The notes beneath the pieces are model-generated. The model was given only the letters and a program-made list of their open reading frames with translations, had not been told where the DNA came from and did no database searches. The position numbers and the translations under genes were made by a program. From Phycisphaerae bacterium (lineage in GTDB: Bacteria; Planctomycetota; Phycisphaerae; Phycisphaerales; UBA1924): DNA of 64,000 nt. Shown here piece by piece: positions 1 through 7,949 of this stretch. The stretch covers positions 1 to 64,000 of the forward strand of contig JAUHXM010000005.1 in the NCBI GenBank assembly GCA_030426605.1, in the 5' to 3' direction. Position 1 is the first letter of the stretch. Each line of letters begins with the position of its first letter.

Positions 1-371
1 TCCACCATCGCCCGCAGCGGCGGTTCGGAGAAGAACGCGCGAAGGTGCGCGTGCATGCGCTTGGATTGCTCCAGCGACCCGCCCAGGATGCGGACCTCGA
101 TGCCGTCCTTGAAGACCAGATCGAGCAGCGTGGCGACGGCGGCGAGGAATGTCTTGCCCCCGCCCCGGTTCGCCCACACGACCAGATCGCGCGGCAGCTG
201 CGTCTCCTCGAACGCGTGCCACAAATAATCGAACGGCGACGCGTGCCCCGCGATCAGCGGTCGTGTCGGCACGCTCACCCCGAGATATTCGCGCACGAGC
301 GCGTGCAACGCGTCGCGCGTGCGCGGCCTCGCCAGCGCACGCGGCGTCCCCGACGGATCGATCTCCCCCAC
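1..371 (-). CDS. Phage terminase large subunit-like ATPase, N-terminal part (continues beyond window edge)
   Basis: Reverse-strand reading from GTG at 371: MGEIDPSGTPRALARPRTRDALHALVREYLGVSVPTRPLIAGHASPFDYLWHAFEETQLPRDLVVWANRGGGKTFLAAVATLLDLVFKDGIEVRILGGSLEQSKRMHAHLRAFF; Walker A GGGKT in terminase-type context. Absent from ORF track because it runs off the window. Confidence 0.7.
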   Translation of the reverse strand, partial: MGEIDPSGTPRALARPRTRDALHALVREYLGVSVPTRPLIAGHASPFDYLWHAFEETQLPRDLVVWANRGGGKTFLAAVATLLDLVFKDGIEVRILGGSLEQSKRMHAHLRAFFSEPPLRAMV

Positions 372-383
372 TCCAACCCCCCA

Positions 384-614
384 TCATCCAGGTTTGCAAT
401 CCGAGCCGCGATCCGAATCGCGCTTGATCCCCAACGCCAGCAGCAACGCGCGCGCCCGATCGCGGTCGATCGCCCGCAGCGCCCGGACGACCTCCCGGCG
501 CTGCCCGGCGGTCAGGAAGAACGTCACGGCGCTGGGCAGCGTGTCCGGGTTGGGCGCGGGCATCGGCTTGGTCATGCCGCCCTCCCCGAGGCGTACGCGA
601 CGGCGGGCGTGCAC
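384..614 (-). CDS. Small hypothetical protein between ABC/GNAT gene and terminase-like gene
   Basis: 76-aa ORF overlapping the 3' end of the upstream CDS and ending just before the terminase-like start in the same frame. Confidence 0.5.
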   Translation of the reverse strand: MHARRRVRLGEGGMTKPMPAPNPDTLPSAVTFFLTAGQRREVVRALRAIDRDRARALLLALGIKRDSDRGSDCKPG

Positions 615-1924
615 GCGAGCGACGCCGCCGCGCGGACACGCGTGCCGCCGTCGAGCCCGCGCAGCCCGCGTGCGAGCTTGCGATCACGGGCCCACCGCTC
701 CAGCTCGCGCCGGATCAGGGGGTCCTCCCAGAGGGCCTCCGCGTCCTCGGGCCCGAGGCCCCGCTCGGCGCAGGCGCCCCGCGCATCGAGCGCGTCGAGC
801 CAGCGGGCATCGACGTGCCCCGTCGCGAGGGGGTAGGCGTGCATCCCGGCCCGCTCGAAGAACGGGCTGTACGCGCCCATCTGCGCGACGGCTTCCGTCG
901 CGACGGTCGCGTGCTCGCGCAGGTAGGTCTCGACGAGTCGGCGGGCGATGCCGAGCCCGCGGCTCGCCGGCTCGACGATGACCCGCGAGATGCACCGGAG
1001 ATCGCGGTTGAGGCGTTCGGCGCGCGATCGCTTGTCGCCGGTCGTGAACCGCCCCGGCCACGCCAGGTCGCGCCAGGCACCGTTCAGGGTGGGCATCGAC
1101 GCGACGAGCACGCCCGCGCGTCGTTCGGACCCGTCGGGCAGGGTGCGGACGGCGCGCAGGACCCGTGCGCTTGTCGCCGGGCTCGCCCCCCGGTAGTGGT
1201 GCGGGGCGAGCGCGGCGTGGTCGTCCCGGCCGCCTTGCTCGATCCGGACGCGGACCGGTGACGGGGCGTGCGCGGGCTCGACGACCGCGCCCGCGTTCCC
1301 GACGCGCACGACCGCGTCGGCGCCGGCGAGCGTCGGGAGGTCCTCGTGCGCGCTGGCGGCGACGACGCGGACGCCGCTCACCCGCGCCCAGCGGGAGACG
1401 GTGCGCGCGACGCCCTGGGCCGTCGCCCGGTCGAGGACGGAGGCGAACTCGTCCCACACGAGCCAGCAGCCTGGGGTGGCCCGTCTCATGGCGATCGCGA
1501 GCGAGAGCCTCGCGCGTTCGCCGGCGCTCAGCTCGGCGGGCGTGCGCGGGAGCAGCACCGCGTCGCCCAGCCCCGCCCAGGCGAGGGCGGAGAGCCGCTC
1601 GCGGATCGAGCCGTCGAGGCGGTCGGCGACGGACCGCGCGGTGTCCCGCTCGAGCGACGCGACCGCGGGCGTGTCGGCGAGACGGGCCCCGCGCTCGGCG
1701 AGGCAGCGGCGCAGGCCGCGCAGCAGCGTTGATTTGCCCGAGCCGGAGGGCCCGGTGACGGCGATGAACGGGCTCAGCCCCACCCGATCGAGGACCGCCG
1801 AGGCGTCATCGATCGTCGTGTCCCGTCGCGTGTTTGGGCGCGTGGGCAGAACGCCGAACGGCGCGCACGCGGCGTGCAGGGCCGCCGACATGGGGGCGTC
1901 TGTTGGAACGAGGCGGACGCTCAC
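572..1924 (-). CDS. ABC-type ATPase fused to a GNAT acetyltransferase-like domain (COG2401-like)
   Basis: GPSGSGKSTLLRGL Walker A, ELSAGERARLSLAIAM signature, CWLVWDEFASVLD Walker B; C-terminal VIVEPASRGLGIARRLVETYLREHA GNAT-like acetyl-CoA binding. GTG start at 1924 overlaps upstream TGA (GTGA). Confidence 0.8.
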   Translation of the reverse strand: MSVRLVPTDAPMSAALHAACAPFGVLPTRPNTRRDTTIDDASAVLDRVGLSPFIAVTGPSGSGKSTLLRGLRRCLAERGARLADTPAVASLERDTARSVADRLDGSIRERLSALAWAGLGDAVLLPRTPAELSAGERARLSLAIAMRRATPGCWLVWDEFASVLDRATAQGVARTVSRWARVSGVRVVAASAHEDLPTLAGADAVVRVGNAGAVVEPAHAPSPVRVRIEQGGRDDHAALAPHHYRGASPATSARVLRAVRTLPDGSERRAGVLVASMPTLNGAWRDLAWPGRFTTGDKRSRAERLNRDLRCISRVIVEPASRGLGIARRLVETYLREHATVATEAVAQMGAYSPFFERAGMHAYPLATGHVDARWLDALDARGACAERGLGPEDAEALWEDPLIRRELERWARDRKLARGLRGLDGGTRVRAAASLACTPAVAYASGRAA

Positions 1925-2376
1925 GCCGACACCCGTGGTTCGTTCGCGGCGTTGTAGAGGGCCTCGATGGCTTCTTTGTGGCGTCGCACGGTGTGGTAGG
2001 AGACGCCGAGGCGTTGGGACGCCGCGCGCATGGAGAGGCCTTCGAGGATCGTGAGGTCCGCGACGCGGCGGCGGGTGGGGGTCCACCTGGTTCGGGCGCG
2101 CATCACGAACGCGACGCGGTCGCTCAGGGCCCGATCGACGGCGCGGCGGACGCGTCGGCGGACGGCGCGTGGGTCCTGGCGGGTGAGGTGCGCGATCTCG
2201 ACGGCGGTGCGTCCGTCGCGGAAGACCGACTCGACGAGGGCCCGCTCGGGCGGGGGCAGCCAGCCGGCCCGGTCGAGCACCTGATCGACCCACGCGCCGC
2301 GTCGGCGACGGCGGAGGTCCGCGCCCTCGTCCGGGTCCCACGCGCGATCGAGCCCACTTGATCCACTCCTGCCCAT
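1921..2376 (-). CDS. Small DNA-binding protein with two helix-turn-helix segments (sigma region 4-like)
   Basis: RTAVEIAHLTRQDPRAVRRRVRRAV and GLSMRAASQRLGVSYHTVRRHKEAI; GGAAGGGG Shine-Dalgarno before ATG. Confidence 0.65.
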   Translation of the reverse strand: MGRSGSSGLDRAWDPDEGADLRRRRRGAWVDQVLDRAGWLPPPERALVESVFRDGRTAVEIAHLTRQDPRAVRRRVRRAVDRALSDRVAFVMRARTRWTPTRRRVADLTILEGLSMRAASQRLGVSYHTVRRHKEAIEALYNAANEPRVSA

Positions 2377-2400
2377 CCGTCACCCCTTCCCGAGCATGGC

Positions 2401-2435
2401 ATTCCACAATGGAATACAATCTCACCATTGTATTC
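2401..2435. promoter_or_regulatory. Putative repressor operators: two perfect inverted repeats
   Basis: ATTCCA-CAA-TGGAAT (2401-2415) and GAATACAAT-ctcacc-ATTGTATTC (2412-2435) in AT-rich intergenic DNA between divergent genes. Confidence 0.7.
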
Positions 2436-2456
2436 TTGACTAGAAGACAATTGCAA
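2427..2456 (-). promoter_or_regulatory. Candidate promoter of the divergent HTH/ABC-GNAT/terminase operon
   Basis: Minus strand TTGCAA (2456-2451), 18-nt spacer, TACAAT (2432-2427); the -10 lies in the right arm of the larger inverted repeat. Confidence 0.5.
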
Positions 2457-2464
2457 GGTATATG
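2436..2464 (+). promoter_or_regulatory. Candidate promoter of the CI/LexA-like repressor
   Basis: TTGACT (2436-2441), 17-nt spacer, TATATG (2459-2464). Confidence 0.6.
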
Positions 2465-2470
2465 TTTGGC

Positions 2471-3319
2471 ATGGCATCGAATGAGCGCGCAACCGGGGAT
2501 GATCGAGCCGCGGGCGAGCCCGCCGCGTTGGGCGAACTGATCCGGCGACGCCGACGGGCGCTCGGCTGGACGCTGGCGGAGGCCGCCGAGCGTGTCGGGT
2601 GCCACCGGTCGTACCTGTCGAACCTGGAGCGTGGGCAGCGCGAGAAGCCCAGCGAGGCGATGATCGTGCGGCTCGCGCGTGCGCTGGAGATGGATGAGAA
2701 GACGCTGCGGAGGGCGTCCGAATGGGCGCGGGCGCCTGAGTCGGTCCGGCGGGGCGTCTCGTCGCTGCACGAGGCCGCGCGGGCGACGTCCGCGTTGAGC
2801 GCGCTTCTCCGGCGTGACGGGCTGGACGAGGCGTATCGCTCGGGCGAGCTCGGGCGTGTGCTTGAGCGCTTGCGGGCCGGCGACACGGAGCGTGTGAGCG
2901 CGGCCCTGCCGCACGAGGTCCCCGTGATCAACTCCGTGACGGCGGGGTACCCGCACGATTTCGGGGATCTCGGGTACCCCGCGCGGGTCGCGGACGAGTA
3001 TGTCCGCTGCCCGGATCTGCACGACCCGGACGCGTTCGCGGCGCGCGTGGTGGGCGACTCGATGGAGCCGACGTACGTCGAGGGGGATCTGGTCGTGTTC
3101 AGCCCGATCCGCGACGCGGAGTCGGGCTCGGATTGCTTTGTGCGGCTCGAGCCGGACCACGAGAGCACGTTCAAGCGGGTGTACTTTGAGACGGGGGAGG
3201 CGGGCGAGGAGCTGATCCGGATCCAGCCGATCAACAACCGGTACCCGCCGCGGGTCGTGCCGCGCGATCGGGTCGCGGGGCTGTATCGGGCTGTGAGCCT
3301 GATGCGGCGTGTGCCCTGA
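2471..3319 (+). CDS. CI/LexA-like repressor: XRE HTH plus S24 peptidase domain
   Basis: HTH GWTLAEAAERVGCHRSYLSNLERGQREKPS; VTAGYPHDF possible Ala-Gly cleavage site; VVGDSMEPTYVEGDLVVFSP (Ser) and TFKRVYFE (Lys). Alternative ATG at 2462. Confidence 0.85.
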   Translation: MASNERATGDDRAAGEPAALGELIRRRRRALGWTLAEAAERVGCHRSYLSNLERGQREKPSEAMIVRLARALEMDEKTLRRASEWARAPESVRRGVSSLHEAARATSALSALLRRDGLDEAYRSGELGRVLERLRAGDTERVSAALPHEVPVINSVTAGYPHDFGDLGYPARVADEYVRCPDLHDPDAFAARVVGDSMEPTYVEGDLVVFSPIRDAESGSDCFVRLEPDHESTFKRVYFETGEAGEELIRIQPINNRYPPRVVPRDRVAGLYRAVSLMRRVP

Positions 3320-3484
3320 GTGAGCCGCCTGGTGTGAAGCTGGGCAGGGGGTGTGTGGCGAGGATCCGACGCCGGCCCGGTGCGTACCGGCCTGCCCGGG
3401 TGGGGGACGGGCCCGGACGCCGCCCCTACCATCGAGACCACCCGAGCTGGACCCGGATCGGGGCATCAACCGGAGGCAGGCGCG

Positions 3485-4390
3485 ATGGCGAAGATGTTCT
3501 ACACGGTCGAGGAAGCCGCGGCGAAGCTGGGCATGACTCCCGACGAGGTCCAGGGGCTCGGTGAGTCCGGGCAGTTGCAGGAGTTCCGCGACCGCGACCG
3601 GCTGATGTTCAAGCGTGACCAGGTCGATCTGCTGGCGGGTGACGGCGGCGACGACGATGAGATCGGCGATGAGATCAAGCTCGCCGACTCGGGCGAGCTC
3701 GAGCCCATGAGCCTGTCTTCGTCCGGGTCGGGGTCGGCGTTCAATGACTCGCGTGCCGGTTCCGGGTCGGGCGATACGGGCGTGAGCATCTTTGATCCCG
3801 ACGAGTCGGACGCGGACGCGAACGCGGACACGCTGATCACTGGTTCGCCCGTCGGGATGCCCGACCTGAACGATGCGAGCGCGTCGGGCTCCGGGTTGGC
3901 GCAGCTGTCGCTTGAGGCGGACGACACGAGCCTCGGTTCTGATCTGCTGTCGGACCTCGGGGGCTCGGGCGCCGGTGCGAGCGGCACGGGCATGTCCGCC
4001 GGCTCGGCGGCGCCGGCGGGCGACGCCGGCGCGAGTGGGTTCGGCACGGGGCTGGGGATGGGCGACTCGAACGCGGGCTCGCTGTTCGAGGGCGGGTCGG
4101 CGGAGCCTGATTTCGGCGCGCCCGCCGCGGCGGGGGCGGCGATGGTCGGCGGGATCGCGGCAGAGCCGTACGACGGCGCGTGGTCGGGGATCGCGGCTGG
4201 CGCGGCGCTCGGGGCGGTGCTGTTGCTCGCGGCCACGCTCGGCGTGACGATCCTGGGGTTCGCGGGCGAGGGTGCCGCGGAGCTTCTGGGGGGCGTCGAT
4301 TCGACGATGATCATGATCATCGCGGGCGGCGGGATGGCGGTCGTCGGGCTGTTCGCGGCGGTCGGCTGGTTCATGCTCCGCAAGGGCTGA
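3485..4390 (+). CDS. Membrane protein with N-terminal MerR/excisionase-like HTH and C-terminal transmembrane segments
   Basis: MAKMFYTVEEAAAKLGMTPDEVQGLGESGQLQEFRDRDRLMFKRDQVDLL; Ser/Gly/Asp-rich linker; two C-terminal hydrophobic stretches; GGAGG SD. Confidence 0.7.
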   Translation: MAKMFYTVEEAAAKLGMTPDEVQGLGESGQLQEFRDRDRLMFKRDQVDLLAGDGGDDDEIGDEIKLADSGELEPMSLSSSGSGSAFNDSRAGSGSGDTGVSIFDPDESDADANADTLITGSPVGMPDLNDASASGSGLAQLSLEADDTSLGSDLLSDLGGSGAGASGTGMSAGSAAPAGDAGASGFGTGLGMGDSNAGSLFEGGSAEPDFGAPAAAGAAMVGGIAAEPYDGAWSGIAAGAALGAVLLLAATLGVTILGFAGEGAAELLGGVDSTMIMIIAGGGMAVVGLFAAVGWFMLRKG

Positions 4391-4587
4391 AGCGCCTCAA
4401 CGAAAAATCCGAGCGTGTCGTGTCACCCGTGGGGTGTCGTTGTCTCTTCTCCGGATCCGAGGAGAACGACCACGCACACGATGCGCACCACCAAGGCCTG
4501 CTTGTTGGCGGGGCGGCGTGGGTTTTTAGTGGGGCCTCGTGAGCCCGTCGGGTACCGTGCGCTCCTGACTTGAGAGGAGCCTCCGCC

Positions 4588-5235
4588 ATGAGCACCACCA
4601 CCCGATCGGTCGCCCGCGCTTGCCTCTTTGGCGGCACGCTGTTCGCCGCCGGTCTCTCGGCCGACGCCGCCCCCGAGTTCATCTACGGCCCGTACGCGCA
4701 GGGACGCGTCCTGACCGACCCGGACGGCACCGGGCTCGTCGAGCTCAAGCAGTACACGTTCGGCCCAGCGCCATTCCTGCCGGGGGTCCTGGACTCGTCC
4801 GGCACGACCGCCAGCTTCGGCGCGGGGCTGGGGGAGATGTGGTTCACGCACGATCGTCCGGGCGCGACGCTCAACTACTCCGCGGCGCTTTTTGATGCGT
4901 ACTTCACCGTGTCCGAGCCGGGCACGCTCGAGATCGACTGGGACGCGGGCGGGTGGTTCGACATCGCCCTCATGCTCGACGACGGCAACGTTGTCTTCAG
5001 CCTGGACTTCTCGGGCGCCGGGTCCGAGGTCGTCGCCGTCGTGCCCGGGCATCAGTACCGCGTCTTTCTGGGCACGTACGGCTGGGACCCAGGGGGCAGC
5101 TCGTGGGGGCGTGTGCGGCTGGTGGGCGACTCGGGCCCCACGGGGTGCAACGCCGCGGACATCAACGGCGACGGCGTTCTCAACTTTGACGACATCGATG
5201 CTTTCGTCGATGGATTTCTTGGCGGATGCGAGTGA
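4588..5235 (+). CDS. Secreted GC-type dockerin domain protein (tandem copy 1)
   Basis: Signal peptide-like N-terminus ACLFGGTLFAAGLSADAA; C-terminus GCNAADINGDGVLNFDDIDAFVDGFLGGCE. Confidence 0.85.
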   Translation: MSTTTRSVARACLFGGTLFAAGLSADAAPEFIYGPYAQGRVLTDPDGTGLVELKQYTFGPAPFLPGVLDSSGTTASFGAGLGEMWFTHDRPGATLNYSAALFDAYFTVSEPGTLEIDWDAGGWFDIALMLDDGNVVFSLDFSGAGSEVVAVVPGHQYRVFLGTYGWDPGGSSWGRVRLVGDSGPTGCNAADINGDGVLNFDDIDAFVDGFLGGCE

Positions 5236-5279
5236 GGCACCCCGGGTTTCAACGCTCTTTCTTCCGGAAGGAGCACGCC

Positions 5280-5915
5280 ATGACCACCCGTGCCAACACC
5301 GCCTGTCTGTTCGGAGGGGCCCTGCTCGCCGCGGGCATCGCAACAAGCGACGCGAACGCCGACGGCTTCGCGTTCGCGCTCACCTCGGGCGTGATCTCCG
5401 GCGACCGCGCCGTGGGCAACGACCTGAGTCTCCAGCCTTCTTCGAACACCATCCCGGGATTCGCGGTCGCCGCGTACGGCGTCGGCGACTTCTACGGCAG
5501 CACGCAGGCGACCACGCACGAGCTCTCGTTCGTGCACGAACGCGGCGCATCGGGCACGTTCGTCGAGTCTTACGTGGGGGTCGGTGCGTACGCGTACGTC
5601 CTGACGCAGAGCACGCTCAACATCGCGTGGGAGTTCGGCGCGTGGGACACCACGACCTGCGTGGTGCTCGACGCGACGAACAACGCCACCGTGTTCGACG
5701 CGGGGCTGGCCAGCTCGGGGGAGACCTCGGTGGTCCTTGAGCCAGGGGTGAAATACCTGCTGCTCGCCTCGACGCGCGGCGCGGCGGCGGGAGGGGATGC
5801 CTTCGGGCGGTTCACGTTCAACGAAACCTGCCCCGCGGACATCAACGGCGACGGCGTTCTGAACTTCGACGACATCGACGCTTTCGTCAACAGCTTCCTC
5901 GGTGGGTGCCCTTGA
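5280..5915 (+). CDS. Secreted GC-type dockerin domain protein (tandem copy 2)
   Basis: MTTRANTACLFGGALLAAGIATSDANA; C-terminus TCPADINGDGVLNFDDIDAFVNSFLGGCP. Confidence 0.85.
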   Translation: MTTRANTACLFGGALLAAGIATSDANADGFAFALTSGVISGDRAVGNDLSLQPSSNTIPGFAVAAYGVGDFYGSTQATTHELSFVHERGASGTFVESYVGVGAYAYVLTQSTLNIAWEFGAWDTTTCVVLDATNNATVFDAGLASSGETSVVLEPGVKYLLLASTRGAAAGGDAFGRFTFNETCPADINGDGVLNFDDIDAFVNSFLGGCP

Positions 5916-5960
5916 TCGACGGGCTCGGTTCTGGTCCACTGGGCCCGGAGGGGACCGCCC

Positions 5961-6590
5961 ATGACCGCACCACGCTCAGCGCACCGAACGTGCCTCTTCG
6001 GCGGGACGCTGCTCGCCGCGGGCATCGCGGCGAACTCCGCGCACGCCCAGTCGTTCGCGCACGAGTCGTCGGACTACGCCCTGTTCGCGTCGCCGATCTT
6101 CTTCGGGAACGACACCTCGGGCTCGCTCTTCGGGTTCGGGAGCATCGACCGGTCCATCGCGGACTGGGACGGACAAGCGGTCTCCACGACCGGCGAGATC
6201 TCGGTCTCGCAGAGTCTGGGGACGTCGGGCACGATCACGAGCTCGGGGGCCTATATGAAGACCGTGACGTACGGTCTCAACGGGTGTGCTGCGCAGCTCG
6301 TGTGGGACTTCGGGCCGTGGCCGAACGCGGTCCTGAGCGTCACCGACCTCGACACCGCGACCACCGTGTTTGTCGTTGACGAGGTCACGCCCACCGGGTC
6401 GCAGGTCATCCCGCTGACCGAGGGCGTGCGGTACGAGATCATCGCGTCCATCTCCGGCGCCGCACCCAGCGGCGAATCGTTCGCGGGCGCGTGGGTCTAC
6501 CAACCGTGCCCGGCGGACCTGAACGCCGACGGCGTGCTCAACGTGGACGACATCGACGCCTTCGTCGCCGCGTTCCTCGGCGGGTGCTAG
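5961..6590 (+). CDS. Secreted GC-type dockerin domain protein (tandem copy 3)
   Basis: MTAPRSAHRTCLFGGTLLAAGIAANSAHA; C-terminus PCPADLNADGVLNVDDIDAFVAAFLGGC. Confidence 0.85.
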   Translation: MTAPRSAHRTCLFGGTLLAAGIAANSAHAQSFAHESSDYALFASPIFFGNDTSGSLFGFGSIDRSIADWDGQAVSTTGEISVSQSLGTSGTITSSGAYMKTVTYGLNGCAAQLVWDFGPWPNAVLSVTDLDTATTVFVVDEVTPTGSQVIPLTEGVRYEIIASISGAAPSGESFAGAWVYQPCPADLNADGVLNVDDIDAFVAAFLGGC

Positions 6591-6616
6591 CCGCGGCTGG
6601 AGTGAAAGGCGAAGCC

Positions 6617-7255
6617 ATGCGAAACGGACGACACATCCGCGCCCTGTTCGGGGGCGCTTTGTTCTGCGCGGGCATGACGCCCGGCGCGCAGGCCCAGAAC
6701 TTCGGGCACATGCGCGCGCGAGCGGACATGCAGGCCGAACTCGTGATCGGCTACACGTTTGTGTACCACCAGGACATTGGGGGCGTGCTCGGGCTGGGGT
6801 CCGTAAGCTACGAAATGGCCGCGTGGGTGGGGGAGATCGTCGCCGACCCCGAGCGGATCGGGGTCGCGCAGTCGCTTCCCAGCACGAGCACCGCGTTCGC
6901 GTTCGCGGGCGTTTCGGTCGCTTCCAACGTGTATGCCTTGTCGGACATGACTGTCCGCGTCGAGTGGGACTTTGCCGGGTGGACCGGCGACGCCTATGTC
7001 CTGAATATCACCCAGGGGACGACCCCGTTCACGGACCATGTCTCGGGGCCCGTCGGTACCGAGACGTTCGATCTCGCCAAGGGCGACTACTGCGTGTTCG
7101 TGGGCGTCCTTCAGGGATCCGCCGGCGGAGACGACGGGTTTATCAACTTCACGATCCAAAACGAGCCCGACTGCCCGGCGGACCTCGACGGCAACGGCGT
7201 GCTGAACTTCGACGACATCGATCTGTTTGTGGCCGGTTTCCTCGAGGGGTGCTAG
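6617..7255 (+). CDS. Secreted GC-type dockerin domain protein (tandem copy 4)
   Basis: MRNGRHIRALFGGALFCAGMTPGAQA; C-terminus DCPADLDGNGVLNFDDIDLFVAGFLEGC. Confidence 0.85.
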   Translation: MRNGRHIRALFGGALFCAGMTPGAQAQNFGHMRARADMQAELVIGYTFVYHQDIGGVLGLGSVSYEMAAWVGEIVADPERIGVAQSLPSTSTAFAFAGVSVASNVYALSDMTVRVEWDFAGWTGDAYVLNITQGTTPFTDHVSGPVGTETFDLAKGDYCVFVGVLQGSAGGDDGFINFTIQNEPDCPADLDGNGVLNFDDIDLFVAGFLEGC

Positions 7256-7278
7256 GTCGTGATTGACAGATCGAGTCC

Positions 7279-7310
7279 GTGCCACTGACCCGCCTTCGGG
7301 TTCGTGGCAC
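7279..7310. repeat. Palindromic repeat family A, copy 1 (possible terminator)
   Basis: GTGCCACTGACCCGCCTTCGGGTTCGTGGCAC hairpin; shares GTGCCACTGACCCG with 36484-36564. Confidence 0.65.
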
Positions 7311-7344
7311 GAAAAACCGACGGTCCCGATGCGTCGAACAGGTG

Positions 7345-7929
7345 CTAGCCCTTCTTCGGCGCCTTGACCGTCTTCGCCAGGAGCTTGAGCGCCGTGCGCA
7401 GCCCGGACCCGCCGGGCCCGGCGAACCGGTCGCTGAGCGTCGTCAGGATCGTGAGCACCTCCTCGACGTCGTCGAGGCGTTGGGTGAGCGCTTTGATCTC
7501 TTTGGCGTCGCCCTTGCCCGCCTCGGGGGTGAGCTCTCGGATCTCGCCGAGGCTCTCGAGGAGGGGCTCGATCTCGCGTTTCATGCGCTCGCGCGCGATC
7601 AGGCGGAACATCGCCCAGACGTCCTGCTCGGCCTGGAAGTAGTCCTTCCGGTCGCCGCGCTTCCGCACGCGGGTGACGACGCCCCAGTCCATGAGTGAGC
7701 GGAGGGTCATCGAGGCGTTGCCGCGCGAGATGCTGAGGCGCTCCATGATGTCGTCGGCGTTCATGGGCTCGCCCGTGACGAAGAGGAGCGCGTGGACCTC
7801 GGCCATGGTGCGCGAGATGCCCCACTCGCTGGCCATGCGTGACCAGGACTCGACGAACTGGTCGTGCGCCGCGGCGAGCTGGTCCGCCGCGCTCGCGGCC
7901 CGCTTCGTGCTTGGTTTCCTGGGGGGCAC
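7345..7929 (-). CDS. GbsR/MarR-family transcriptional regulator
   Basis: MARDxGISRTMAEVHALLFVTGEPMNADDIMERLSISRGNASMTLRSLMDWGVV-type winged HTH (here ASEWGISRTMAEV...); GTG start at 7929. Confidence 0.75.
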   Translation of the reverse strand: MPPRKPSTKRAASAADQLAAAHDQFVESWSRMASEWGISRTMAEVHALLFVTGEPMNADDIMERLSISRGNASMTLRSLMDWGVVTRVRKRGDRKDYFQAEQDVWAMFRLIARERMKREIEPLLESLGEIRELTPEAGKGDAKEIKALTQRLDDVEEVLTILTTLSDRFAGPGGSGLRTALKLLAKTVKAPKKG

Positions 7930-7949
7930 GGGCAACTGTACGCGCCGCG

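Noticed and set aside
1925-3469. Upstream extension of the ABC-GNAT ORF (track start 3469)
   Set aside because: Overlaps the HTH gene and repressor in other frames; the GTG at 1924 overlapping the TGA of the upstream gene is the sensible start.
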